Shown: positions 36,112-44,287, counted from the stretch's first letter. The stretch is 64,000 bases of DNA from Mogibacterium kristiansenii (GCF_009695905.1 NZ_VUNA01000009.1:32448-96447); one strand, 5' to 3'. Made by a program: numbers and translations. The notes: a model not told the origin generated them from the letters alone.

Positions 36112-36141
36112 ACATATCTTAGGAAAGGAGATTAAGTCGAA

Positions 36142-36387
36142 ATGGACAATAACAACAGAAAGCGCGGCATGAGAAGAAGAAAAGTATGCCAGTTCTGTGC
36201 AGACAAGGATAAGAAGATCGATTACAAAGATGTAGAGACTCTGAAGAAGTTCACTACCGAGAGAGGAAAGATTCTCCCGAGAAGAGTAACCGGTACATGT
36301 GCAATGCACCAGAGAGCAGTTACCACTGCTATCAAGAGAGCTCGTGTGGTAGCACTCCTTCCTTTCGATGCAGATCTGAACAACTAA
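36142..36387 (+). CDS. rpsR: 30S ribosomal protein S18
   Basis: An 81-residue basic protein: [56 protein letters not shown] zinc-type CxxC is retained (CQFC) with a later Cys. AAAGGAG precedes the ATG. It is the last gene of the rpsF operon; a terminator follows. Confidence 0.98.
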   Translation: MDNNNRKRGMRRRKVCQFCADKDKKIDYKDVETLKKFTTERGKILPRRVTGTCAMHQRAVTTAIKRARVVALLPFDADLNN

Positions 36388-36408
36388 TCCGCAGAAAAAG
36401 TAATTTGA

Positions 36409-36441
36409 GAACGCTGGAGGTTTCCTTCCGGCGTTCTTTTT
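36409..36441 (+). terminator. rpsF operon terminator
   Basis: GAACGCTGGA pairs with TTCCGGCGTTC (one bulge), followed by TTTTT. It lies 22 bases after the rpsR stop. Confidence 0.85.
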
Positions 36442-36528
36442 ATTATAATGAGATAAAAGTATTGGTGCTATTGTTCCGGGCTGTCCGTTCGAACTGCGGG
36501 CAGCGGGAAGCAGAAAGGAAAAAAAGAA

Positions 36529-37140
36529 ATGACAGAAAACCAGAAGATTATCGATTTCCTGAATGAACTGAAATCGGCAGCACCGGCGCCGGGCGGTGGT
36601 GCGGTTGCGGCACTGACCGGTGCACAGGGCGCAGCCCTGATTATGATGGTGGCGAACCTCACCTTGGGAAAGAAGAAATATGAAGAGTACGAAGAGCTGA
36701 ATCAGCAGACGCTGAAGGAAGCTCAGGAAGTTCTCACGAAGTTGATTCAGGGAATCGATGAAGATAAGGAAGCTTTTACCGGCGTTTCCGATGCCTATGC
36801 CCTTCCGAAATCCACGGATGAAGAGAAAGCGGCTCGGAAGGCAGCGATTGCAGAGGCATCGGTGGCAGCGGGACTGGCTCCGCTGAACGCATGCCGGGCG
36901 GCATTGGCCGGATTGCACCTCACCAAGGAGATGATTGGAAAATCCAACAAGCAGCTGGTGAGCGATCTTTACGTAGCGGCCCTGAACCTGAATGCCTGCA
37001 TTCAGGCGGCGAAGATGAACGTAGTGGCCAACACCCCTGCTCTCACCGACCGCAAGCAGGCCGAGGAATGGAACCGAGAAATCGCTTCTATCGTGGAAGA
37101 GGCCAACACCCTGACCGGAGAAATTCTGAAAGACGCCTAG
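36529..37140 (+). CDS. Cyclodeaminase/cyclohydrolase family protein
   Basis: A 203-residue all-helical protein of the FTCD-C/FchA fold (IIDFLNELKSAAPAPGGGAVAALTGAQGAALIMMVANLT). This family removes ammonia from formiminotetrahydrofolate or opens methenyl-THF. The PGGGAVAALTGA loop that holds the folate site is intact. No other folate or histidine-degradation gene lies nearby, so the precise reaction is open. It has its own promoter-like TATTATAATG region after the rpsF terminator. Confidence 0.85.
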   Translation: MTENQKIIDFLNELKSAAPAPGGGAVAALTGAQGAALIMMVANLTLGKKKYEEYEELNQQTLKEAQEVLTKLIQGIDEDKEAFTGVSDAYALPKSTDEEKAARKAAIAEASVAAGLAPLNACRAALAGLHLTKEMIGKSNKQLVSDLYVAALNLNACIQAAKMNVVANTPALTDRKQAEEWNREIASIVEEANTLTGEILKDA

Positions 37141-37203
37141 TGAAAATATAGAAATATGAGGAAATGTGCAGATTCAATATAAGGATTTTCAATAAAAAAT
37201 CGG

Positions 37204-37232
37204 TTGAATACAAGTCCTAAATTTGTTAGAAT
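37204..37232 (+). promoter_or_regulatory. Promoter upstream of the symporter locus
   Basis: TTGAAT and TAGAAT are separated by 17 bases, identical boxes to those upstream of gyrB. The predicted start is immediately before the hairpin at 37242. Confidence 0.6.
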
Positions 37233-37241
37233 GAATCCGTT

Positions 37242-37273
37242 AACGCTGTTAGTGAATTCTAACAGCGTTTTTT
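37242..37273 (+). terminator. Hairpin with T run ahead of the symporter
   Basis: AACGCTGTTAG pairs perfectly with CTAACAGCGTT around TGAATT; TTTTTT follows. It may end the upstream gene's transcript or act as an attenuator for the symporter-radical SAM operon, since the only promoter I can see lies just before it. Confidence 0.75.
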
Positions 37274-37317
37274 ATGGGCTTTTTTATGAATTATAATAGC
37301 AGAAAGGATAAAACATC

Positions 37318-38817
37318 ATGCACAACGGTACAGGACTGTTTTTCTGGGGATTCCTGGTGGTATACGGCATCGTCATGTTCGCCATCTCCCCGAAGGCCGT
37401 TACAATCGGCGGCTTTTTCAAAGGAACCGACAAGAAGGGACGAGCAGCCTCTTCTTTGATGGTCACCTCTTCGGTATTTATCGCTTGGATATTCGCAAAA
37501 TCCGTATATAACTGCGCCAATATGGGATACAGCTACGGCATCGTAGGTGGTATCGGTTACGCGGTGTACTGGCTCTGCATTCCCCTCACCGGTTTTGCAA
37601 TCTACAGACTGCGCCGTCGTTTCGCCGCAAAGTCCATGACCGACCTCCTCACAAGAAACTACGGTGTGGCAGCGGCATTCTGCTTCAGCGCAGCAATTCT
37701 GGTTCGTCTGTTCAACGAGGTTTGGTCCAATACCTCGGTCATCGGCGGATACTACGGTGAGTCGGGCAGCAAACCCTTCGTCATCGCCGCACTTCTTTTT
37801 ACCGCAATCACACTGGGCTACAGCTGCTGGGGCGGACTGCGTTCTTCCCTGATTACCGACGTGCTGCAGGCCGGCCTGTTTGTGGTACTGCTGGTATTCA
37901 CCATCTTCTGGATTCTGCCGGAACACCCGATGAGCGCATACCTGACCAGCGGATCCTGGAAGATGGACACCGGCGTGGACTTCGTTCTGGGTGCACTGCT
38001 GCAGTGCCTGTCCTACGGATTCCATGATGCGGTACTCACCGACCGGGGATTCATCTGCGAGGAAAAGAAAATGCTGAAGTGCTTCACCGTTGCGGGTCTT
38101 CTGGGATTCCTGGCAATCACCCTGTTCTCCCTGATCGGTGTGGACGCCATGCTTTCCGGTCTGGAAAATGTGACGGATGCGGCGCAGGCGGTGGCGCAGG
38201 GAATGGGCATTGCGGCATTCTTATTGATGGCTATCATGATGGTAATGTGCGGTGGTTCCACTCTGGACTCCACCTTCAGTTCCCTGGCGAAGCTGACCGC
38301 GCGGGATCTTCCGGCCATTTTGGGAAAGGATCCGCATGAAAAAGCTCGCTGGATTGGTATCGGATTCATGGCATTTTTCGCGGTTGTGGGCAATTTGCCG
38401 ATGATTGTGGGAACCGATATTCTGGCGGCAACCACCATTTCCGGAACCATGATTATGGGGCTGGGTCCGGTTTTTCTGCTTCACGGCGCAGGTCCGATTA
38501 AGCCGACGAAAATCGGCTTCCACCTCTCCTTCTGGATCGGTATGATTCTGGGAATTGTGGACACCGTAAGCCCGGACAGTTTGGCATTTATGAATATCGG
38601 AAACGGTGCGTACGCCAACTTCCTGGGCGTGAACTTCTGGGGTGCCGTACTGTGTTGGGGTTCCTACGCAGTATGCGGTGTTGTGGCTTCCATGGTGGAG
38701 AAGGCCGAAGGCCGTCCGGCATGGAAAGGAAGAACCGACGAGGAAATCGAGGCTCTGGATGCAGAGCGTAGTGCCGCCGGATGGGAAGACATCGACCCGG
38801 AAGGCATCGATGGATGA
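37318..38817 (+). CDS. Sodium:solute symporter (SSS/LeuT fold) family carrier
   Basis: A 499-residue membrane protein with roughly 13 hydrophobic segments. The sequence GGFFKGTDKKGRAASSLMVTSSVFIAWIFAKSVYNCANMGYSYG and FAAKSMTDLLTRNYG resembles sodium:solute symporters; no substrate is obvious. It overlaps the 46-residue ORF by eight bases and lies 155 bases ahead of the radical SAM fusion, so all three probably form an operon. The context suggests it moves the substrate or product of that enzyme. It is not a close match to proline or sialic acid transporters I can recall. Confidence 0.82.
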   Translation: MHNGTGLFFWGFLVVYGIVMFAISPKAVTIGGFFKGTDKKGRAASSLMVTSSVFIAWIFAKSVYNCANMGYSYGIVGGIGYAVYWLCIPLTGFAIYRLRRRFAAKSMTDLLTRNYGVAAAFCFSAAILVRLFNEVWSNTSVIGGYYGESGSKPFVIAALLFTAITLGYSCWGGLRSSLITDVLQAGLFVVLLVFTIFWILPEHPMSAYLTSGSWKMDTGVDFVLGALLQCLSYGFHDAVLTDRGFICEEKKMLKCFTVAGLLGFLAITLFSLIGVDAMLSGLENVTDAAQAVAQGMGIAAFLLMAIMMVMCGGSTLDSTFSSLAKLTARDLPAILGKDPHEKARWIGIGFMAFFAVVGNLPMIVGTDILAATTISGTMIMGLGPVFLLHGAGPIKPTKIGFHLSFWIGMILGIVDTVSPDSLAFMNIGNGAYANFLGVNFWGAVLCWGSYAVCGVVASMVEKAEGRPAWKGRTDEEIEALDAERSAAGWEDIDPEGIDG

Positions 38818-38950
38818 GAGCAATACCCTGGTGGGCGAATTCATGTGCCAGGGAAAGATGCAGCAGGCGGTTCGGGATCGATATGTGAAGATGAAGGCGC
38901 AGCCGGATGCGGCGGATCTGGAGAACCTCCGTCAGGAAATTTTGAAGTAG
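38810..38950 (+). CDS. Coupled 46-residue microprotein
   Basis: A small ORF (MDESNTLVGEFMCQGKMQQA...) whose ATG overlaps the last eight bases of the symporter gene and whose stop lies 21 bases before the radical SAM gene. It is hydrophilic, predicted helical, with one Cys and no signal peptide. The coupling suggests it is expressed at transporter-like stoichiometry. It could be a transporter accessory subunit; a modified-peptide precursor is less likely because it lacks a leader/core layout. No family is recognised. Confidence 0.6.
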   Translation: MDESNTLVGEFMCQGKMQQAVRDRYVKMKAQPDAADLENLRQEILK

Positions 38951-38971
38951 AGAAAAGGAAAGAAGGAAAAA

Positions 38972-41032
38972 ATGGCAAGTTGTACAACTCCGAGTTATGC
39001 GAGACATAATTTCAAAGATGCGGGAAGAGCATGTCCGGTGGATTACCGTCTGGATTCGTCGGTATGGTCCGCGGCTCCTTCCCCGGCGCACACCTTCGAC
39101 ACCCTGCTGGTGGTGGGCGGACTGTACGGAAACCCCTTTGCCATGGATGCAGTACAGGCAATGTTCGTAAAAGAACAGGAACGCTTGGGCGAAGGCGGCC
39201 GGGTGGGCATGGTGTTCAACGGCGACATGCACTGGTTCGACCGGACGGCAGAGGAATTTGCCCGGATAGAAGCCGGTGCGGAGAAATATATTCCAATGGT
39301 TGGAAATGTGGAAGCAGAGGCTCGAAGAACGGAAGATGTGGGCGTGGGCTGCGGCTGCGCCTATCCGGATTGCACCGATGATGCCAGCGTGAGCCGCTCC
39401 AACCGAATTCACCATATGATGAAGGAAGAAATCGGGAAACATCCGGAATTGATTGCGAAGCTAAAGGATCGGCCGGCTCACATGGTCGCTCAGGTGGGCG
39501 ATTGCAAAATCGGAATCACTCATGGAGATGAGAAGCTGCTGGGGGGCTGGGACTGTGCCATCGAGCAGCTGGAGGATGTGCTTCGCCAGGGAGAACTGTC
39601 CGATTTTATGGAAGAAAACGGAATCGATATTTTCGCCACCACTCATACCTGTGCGGCGGTGGCCGGAAAACTCCGGGGCGGTGTGGTAATCAATAACGGT
39701 GCGGCGGGACTTCCCACCTTTGAGGGGCAGCAGTTCGGCGTGCTCACCCGAATTGCGGCAACACCGGAGGAGGATGCCATCTACCGGGCGGAATACAAGG
39801 GACTTTATATCGAAGCGGTTCCCGTTCGCTATGATCAGGCGGCCTATGTGGAATGGTTTGACCGGCTGTGGAAACACAACTCTCCGGCAGAGGTTTCCTA
39901 TCGCAATCGTATTCTGAACGGTCCGGCCTGCACCATCGGAAACGCGCTCCTGGGCGGATTCGTGGTTTTACCCGCGTACCGGGAAGAGGCATATCCGGAG
40001 GGAAAACCGGCGTCACCCCAGGATCTGGAAGATGCGATGGCGCGGATTATGTATTTTGAGGATATGGTTCCGAAGGCGGAGTATTTGGAGACGCGGCCGG
40101 AGCTGTCCACGATTCAGGTGAATGTGGGAAAGAAGTGCAATCTGTCCTGCGAGCACTGCCATGTGGGCGCCGGCCCGGATCGGAAGGAAGTGATTTCCCG
40201 GGAGACGCTGCAAGCGGTGTTGGATGCGGGGGTTCGGTACGGATTCCGGACGATTGATATCACCGGCGGGGCGCCGGAAATGGCGCCGGACTTCCGGTGG
40301 TTCATCGAAGAGGCGACGCGGCTGGGATTCCGGGTGATGGTTCGGACCAACCTGGTGATTCTGAAGGCGCCGGCATATCGGGACTTGATTCGGAAATATT
40401 GGGAGCTGGGAGTAACTGTGATTGCCAGCCTTCCGAATTTCAGTGAATCGGAGGCAGACAGTCAGCGGGGCGACGGCGTGTTCCGTCAGAGCATTGAGGT
40501 GCTTCGGGAGCTGAATGCTGTGGGCTACGGTGCGGAAATGGAAAGTGAGGAATCGGGTGAGCAGAAACCGGAGCTGAACTTGGTGTTCAACCCGCAGCGG
40601 GATATTCTGCCGCCAGATCAGGACGAGCTGGAGAATTTGTACCGGAAGGAGCTTCGAAAATACGGGGTGGAATTCAACCGGCTGTATGCGGTGACGAACA
40701 ATCCAATCGGCCGGTACGGGTGTCACCTGCTGCGGAACGGAATCTACCAACAGTACATGGATATGCTGCTGGATGCATTCAATGAGGAGGCCTGTGAGAA
40801 GATGATGTGCCGGGATCAGATCAGCGTAGGTTATGACGGAAGAATCTATGACTGCGACTTCAACCAGGTGATGAATATGCCATGCCGGAACGAAGACCGG
40901 GATCTGACCATCTATGATCTGGCTGGGGGAAAAATTAATTCGCTTCAGCGGAAGATTCGGTTCGGGGCGCACTGCTACGGCTGTACCGCCGGTGCCGGTT
41001 CCAGCTGTGGCGGCACGCTGGTGCAGGGATAG
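38972..41032 (+). CDS. Metallophosphoesterase-like / ArsS-type radical SAM fusion enzyme
   Basis: A 686-residue two-domain protein. Residues about 42-300 resemble a calcineurin-type metallophosphoesterase with changed motifs: VGGLYGN (49-54) where DxHGN is usual, FNGDMHWFD (82-90), GNVEAEA (111) instead of GNHD, ITHGDE (182) and THTC (224). Residues about 375-686 are a radical SAM/Cys-rich domain of the ArsS-like type. CNLSCEHC gives the cluster cysteines C389, C393 and C396, followed by HVGAGPDRKE, QISVGYDGRIYDCDFNQ and a tail HCYGCTAGAGSSCGG (C668, C671, C679). Some relatives carry selenocysteine in that tail; here it is TGT. AGAAGGA precedes the ATG. The reaction is unknown; arsenosugar-type chemistry is only one possibility. 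Confidence 0.85.
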   Translation: MASCTTPSYARHNFKDAGRACPVDYRLDSSVWSAAPSPAHTFDTLLVVGGLYGNPFAMDAVQAMFVKEQERLGEGGRVGMVFNGDMHWFDRTAEEFARIEAGAEKYIPMVGNVEAEARRTEDVGVGCGCAYPDCTDDASVSRSNRIHHMMKEEIGKHPELIAKLKDRPAHMVAQVGDCKIGITHGDEKLLGGWDCAIEQLEDVLRQGELSDFMEENGIDIFATTHTCAAVAGKLRGGVVINNGAAGLPTFEGQQFGVLTRIAATPEEDAIYRAEYKGLYIEAVPVRYDQAAYVEWFDRLWKHNSPAEVSYRNRILNGPACTIGNALLGGFVVLPAYREEAYPEGKPASPQDLEDAMARIMYFEDMVPKAEYLETRPELSTIQVNVGKKCNLSCEHCHVGAGPDRKEVISRETLQAVLDAGVRYGFRTIDITGGAPEMAPDFRWFIEEATRLGFRVMVRTNLVILKAPAYRDLIRKYWELGVTVIASLPNFSESEADSQRGDGVFRQSIEVLRELNAVGYGAEMESEESGEQKPELNLVFNPQRDILPPDQDELENLYRKELRKYGVEFNRLYAVTNNPIGRYGCHLLRNGIYQQYMDMLLDAFNEEACEKMMCRDQISVGYDGRIYDCDFNQVMNMPCRNEDRDLTIYDLAGGKINSLQRKIRFGAHCYGCTAGAGSSCGGTLVQG

Positions 41033-41080
41033 GATATGTTATAACGCAAATCCCTCATAGAATTGTTGAATATATAAAAT

Positions 41081-41105
41081 GAGCGCCAATTTTGAATTGG
41101 CGCTC
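41081..41105. terminator. Bidirectional terminator
   Basis: GAGCGCCAATT pairs perfectly with AATTGGCGCTC around TTG (25 bases in all). It separates the radical SAM gene and the convergent regulator gene; ATTTTAT follows on the minus strand. Confidence 0.75.
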
Positions 41106-41124
41106 AGGAATTAATCACTGTAAT

Positions 41125-41706
41125 CTATTTGTCTTTGTGATCCAGGTAAATTTTCATAAGGTAGACGCCTATGAAAATCATGAACATGATGTACAGGTTG
41201 CGGACGATGTAGGCGTAGCCATACATTGGTTCAAAGGACATATCTAAATCAAGTGGTGATGCAGTATACCCTACCCAGCAAAGACACATGCAGGCGAGGA
41301 AAATTAGAGAAATGTAAGAAAATTTCATAGAGGAATTCTCCTTTCTTTCACTATTTGTTTTATCAGAAAATAAGCTTAACGGAAACGGGGTATTTGACTT
41401 CTCCTGAATGTAGTATCCAACACCTCTTTTAGACTGGATACGAAGATTAGACTGAATGGAACGCAGTTTCTTTCGTAATGAAGAAATATGAACGTCCACA
41501 GAACGGTCGGTATCATTCGAACCACGTAAATCAATCAATGAGAGTAAAGAGGCACGGGAAACAACACAATGATTCTGTTCAAGTAGTTTCTGGAGAATCT
41601 TTGTTTCGTTTGGTGTCAGTACATCAGTACCGCACTCAGTCGTTATTTCGTAACTCTGAGGTGTTAAAATTGTGTTACCACAGGAAAATTGTTCTTTTGA
41701 AATCAT
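41125..41706 (-). CDS. Membrane-anchored winged-helix regulator (ToxR/CadC-like layout)
   Basis: A 193-residue protein. An OmpR/PhoB-type winged helix (ETKILQKLLEQNHCVVSRASLLSLID, DRSVDVHISSLRKKLRSIQ, IQSKRGVGYYI) occupies residues 1-105. A short linker leads to two membrane segments (YISLIFLACMCLCWVGY and LYIMFMIFIGVYLMKIYL). No receiver domain is present. DNA-binding domain first and membrane part last is the layout of ToxR/CadC one-component regulators. It is 17 bases downstream of a secreted-protein gene in the same operon and probably controls it. Base composition is AT-richer than the flanks. Confidence 0.82.
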   Translation of the reverse strand: MISKEQFSCGNTILTPQSYEITTECGTDVLTPNETKILQKLLEQNHCVVSRASLLSLIDLRGSNDTDRSVDVHISSLRKKLRSIQSNLRIQSKRGVGYYIQEKSNTPFPLSLFSDKTNSERKENSSMKFSYISLIFLACMCLCWVGYTASPLDLDMSFEPMYGYAYIVRNLYIMFMIFIGVYLMKIYLDHKDK

Positions 41707-41723
41707 AATACCCCTCCAAAGTG

Positions 41724-42374
41724 CTATTTGTAAGTGAATGTTTTTCTAATATTTACACCGTAGGCTTTTTTTGTTGTCGAAGAGCCGTCTTTAATCCACT
41801 TGTTTGTTCCATAATTTTTGTGATATACCGTATAAGATTTTACTTTGTATTCTGGACGCATATGAAGGTAGCCACGTTTTACTTGCTTTCCATTCGCTTT
41901 CGAAGGTACTTTCCATGTACCAGAATAGGTTAATGTAGAGCCCTTGGAGGAACCCCACGTTGCATTTGCAATAAAACTTTTGTCACATCCAAATGTTGCA
42001 CCAAATTGTAATGCATAGGATTTAGTTTTTGCGTGAGACAATCCTATGGTAATTCCAGGATCGCCAGATACATTTAGGTAGTCTTTTCCGAAAGAGTTAG
42101 ATTTATTCTGTACATTTTTAACATTGTATAGAACAGCATCTGCTGATAGTGGAGAAGCAGACATGCTGAGCACCGGGCTAATTGTATCATCGTCTAAAAC
42201 AATTGTAAAATTCTCGTAGTTCTCGAATGCATTGTCAATGGCATTTTGGAATTCAGTATCAGTAGAAAAGTCATCTTTCGAAATGATGACAGAATTGTCA
42301 GCATAAGCGCATATCGGAAGTGATAAGATGAAAATTGTTAATAGAATTAGATACATAGTATTCTTATGTTTCAT
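41724..42374 (-). CDS. Secreted protein of unknown function
   Basis: A 216-residue exported protein: signal peptide YLILLTIFILSLPICAYA, then a Ser/Thr/Lys-rich domain (LSHAKTKSYALQFGATFG...KVKSYTVYHKNYGTNKW) likely rich in beta strands. It has no catalytic motif I recognise and only one mature Cys. It is the first gene of a two-gene operon with the membrane-anchored regulator, which suggests a signal, toxin or surface product under self-sensing control. AT-rich compared with neighbours, consistent with recent transfer. Confidence 0.7.
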   Translation of the reverse strand: MKHKNTMYLILLTIFILSLPICAYADNSVIISKDDFSTDTEFQNAIDNAFENYENFTIVLDDDTISPVLSMSASPLSADAVLYNVKNVQNKSNSFGKDYLNVSGDPGITIGLSHAKTKSYALQFGATFGCDKSFIANATWGSSKGSTLTYSGTWKVPSKANGKQVKRGYLHMRPEYKVKSYTVYHKNYGTNKWIKDGSSTTKKAYGVNIRKTFTYK

Positions 42375-42406
42375 AGAAATTTCCCTTTCGTAAAGTTCAC
42401 TAGAAG

Positions 42407-42466
42407 CATCTTTTACAGATCTGCAACATAATTCTAACTAAGTTATGTTAAGAAAGTGTAAAGATG
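42407..42466. promoter_or_regulatory. Nested dyads in the promoter of the secreted-protein operon
   Basis: Outer arms CATCTTTTACA (42407-42417) and TGTAAAGATG (42457-42466), and inner arms AACATAA (42425-42431) and TTATGTT (42443-42449), share a centre near 42437. They lie just upstream of the operon and are candidate binding sites for its winged-helix regulator. Confidence 0.5.
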
Positions 42467-42511
42467 TCGCTTTAAAATTGAAACATTTTATAATTTCTCC
42501 TAATTTTAGTG

Positions 42512-42556
42512 ATGTGCCGAAACCAGATTAGCGTGAGTTATGACGGAAGGATTCAA
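42512..42556 (+). pseudogene. Remnant of a second ArsS-like radical SAM gene
   Basis: Fifteen codons read MCRNQISVSYDGRIQ, against MCRDQISVGYDGRIY at 40807-40851 in the intact gene. The DNA is about 80 percent identical over 44 bases and the reading frame is kept. Nothing upstream or downstream continues the match. It is a scrap of a related gene copy, abutting a truncated histidine kinase. Confidence 0.75.
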
Positions 42557-42921
42557 CCACGCAGCGTCACCAGAACCACGGTGCCGGCCCCCGAGCTTTC
42601 CTCCACCGTCACCGCGCCGCCGTGAAGTGCCGCGATTTCCCAGACCAGAGAAAGTCCCAGTCCGACACCGCCGTGTTCCCGGCTCCGGGACTTGTCCACG
42701 CGGAAGAATGGCTGAAAGATGCTTTCCCGGTACTGCTCCGGAATTCCGAAGCCCGTATCTGCCACGCGAATTTGAATGAACTTTTCATCCTTGCAGATGG
42801 AAATGGTAACGGCGCCATCTGGACGATTGTACCGGATGGCGTTTTCCATGAGGTTGAAAAGCATCCGGTAGACCAAGGTGTCGCTTCCAATCATCCGGGC
42901 ATTCCCCTCACATTTTTCCAA
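42553..42921 (-). pseudogene. Truncated sensor histidine kinase (ATPase domain only)
   Basis: A 122-residue C-terminal piece: N box MENAIRYNRPDG, G1 VADTGFGIP, F box FQPFFR, G2 GGVGLGLSLV. The sensor, membrane and DHp/His regions are missing, and no response regulator is nearby. It is GC-rich, unlike the preceding secreted-protein operon. It is almost certainly not a working kinase. Confidence 0.8.
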
Positions 42922-43027
42922 ACATTCATCCGATTGTCTATAATATACCCTACCCGTATAAAATTTCCGCTAACTTTCCTTTCTTAACGAAGATTTTATA
43001 TCCACCTTTCCAACTTCTTCAAAGGTG

Positions 43028-43219
43028 GTGTTTTACCGGCCCTTCTGCAAGTGGGTGTACCCGCTGGGCGCCTTCTACGGACTGATGAACAAGGTGGTCC
43101 TGTTGGGCGTTGAAGTGGACCGGGGAAAATGCGTCACCGTATGCCCTGTCGATGCCCTGGCCTATGGGTGCGGCTTCGGAAGTGACGGAAAAGAAATGAA
43201 AAAGAAGACAGAAAAATGA
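43028..43219 (+). pseudogene. Decayed 4Fe-4S membrane protein fragment (NapH/polyferredoxin-like)
   Basis: A 63-residue C-terminal fragment reads RPFCKWVYPLGAFYGLMNKV...DRGKCVTVCPVDAL. The family pattern is RPFCKWVCPLGAFY...KCxxCGxCxxxCP. The second Cys has become Tyr and the CxxCxxC core has lost residues, so clusters could not form. The upstream membrane part is absent. A hairpin (CCACCTTT/AAAGGTGG) lies at its 5' end. Confidence 0.65.
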
Positions 43220-43389
43220 AGACGAAAATGAAGAAAATGATGATGCTGGCGCTGGACGAGGCGGTTGCCATGTATCAGGAGCTGATGGAGCAGGAGAATC
43301 AGATTTTTGCAAAGAATAAGAAGTTGTGGGCAAGCCGATTGTGGGCAGTATCACATCCGACGAACAGAAAAAAGCGCCGAACGACTTAA
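43216..43389 (+). CDS. Small ORF downstream of the ferredoxin fragment
   Basis: A 57-residue ORF beginning MKTKMKKMMMLALDEAVAMYQELMEQ; its ATG overlaps the TGA of the fragment. The +1 frame after codon 35 continues as GSITSDEQKKAPNDLIEQAMKKSEESK, so this may be a frameshifted longer small protein that formerly accompanied the ferredoxin gene. Coding status is doubtful. Confidence 0.35.
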   Translation: MKTKMKKMMMLALDEAVAMYQELMEQENQIFAKNKKLWASRLWAVSHPTNRKKRRTT

Positions 43390-43424
43390 TCGAACAGGCG
43401 ATGAAAAAAAGTGAAGAATCAAAA

Positions 43425-43456
43425 GGAGGAGCGTTTGCGCCGGCAAATGCTCCTCC
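43425..43456 (-). terminator. Terminator-like hairpin downstream of the tetR gene
   Basis: A 14-base stem, GGAGGAGCGTTTGC with GCAAATGCTCCTCC (one G-T), around GCCG. On the minus strand TTTTG follows. It lies 160 bases past the TetR stop. Confidence 0.6.
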
Positions 43457-43616
43457 TTCACTATATCGCAAATTTTTCGTATTCGGGTTGGGCGGCAGAC
43501 CCCACGTTGTGTCCGGGATGTTTCACAGCCATCCCCATGGAATCTGCCGGTTCGTTTCCGCCGGAAACCGGCAGAACGAGTCGTATTATATCACAGGTAT
43601 CTTACCGTGCCAACAC

Positions 43617-44231
43617 TTAATTCTCCCTGGCATCATCAATCAGCAGCCGAATGCAGTGATATAGGTACGGCTTGTACTCTTCGAAGCTGACCGGATCCTC
43701 GCTAATCAGGACGCTGTAGCAGGTGGAGTTCACCATTTCAATCAGCGTATAAATCAGAATGTCCGGATTCTTCAGGTGCACGTGATCCCGCTCAATCAGC
43801 AGGGAAATGAAATCCTTGAAATTGATGACATCGGAATTCTTCTCCTCAATGCGGCTGTTCAGGAACAGACCCCAGCTGAGATTCTTGGATACGAACCGCA
43901 GCAACGTCAGATCTTTCGACAGATAATTCAGAATGAAATCTGCCACGAAGATGAACCGGTCCGCCACCCCCACCTTTCGATTGGCGCCCAGGCTTTCCTC
44001 CATCGCGTTAACGGCCTTGGTGAGAATCTGGGAAGCCTTAATCACAATCAGCTCATCCCGCACCGCCTCCTTGCTGTCGAAATAGAGATAGAACGTGCCC
44101 TTCCCCACTCCGGCTTTCAGCGCAATGTTCATAATCGTCGTGCTGGAGAAGCCCTTCGTGGTGAAAAGCTCATAGGCCGCGTCCAGGATGTCCTGGCGTT
44201 TTTTATTTTTCTTCATATCCACTTTTGTCAT
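43617..44231 (-). CDS. TetR-family repressor of the MMPL exporter operon
   Basis: A 204-residue regulator with an N-terminal HTH (KKRQDILDAAYELFTTKGFSSTTIMNIALKAGVGKGTFYLYFDSKEAVRDEL) and a ligand-binding C-terminal domain. It is divergent from the MMPL gene. I chose the ATG at 44231 (MTKVDMKKNKKRQ) because AAGGGTG lies upstream; a longer frame to 44297 reaches into the promoter. Three TGAC(C/T)-N3-GGTCA dyads between the two genes are its likely operators. Confidence 0.92.
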   Translation of the reverse strand: MTKVDMKKNKKRQDILDAAYELFTTKGFSSTTIMNIALKAGVGKGTFYLYFDSKEAVRDELIVIKASQILTKAVNAMEESLGANRKVGVADRFIFVADFILNYLSKDLTLLRFVSKNLSWGLFLNSRIEEKNSDVINFKDFISLLIERDHVHLKNPDILIYTLIEMVNSTCYSVLISEDPVSFEEYKPYLYHCIRLLIDDAREN

Positions 44232-44287
44232 AACTACACCCTTGGTAAAAAAAGATCCGTTCGGTTTAACGTTACCGATTTTTCTAT

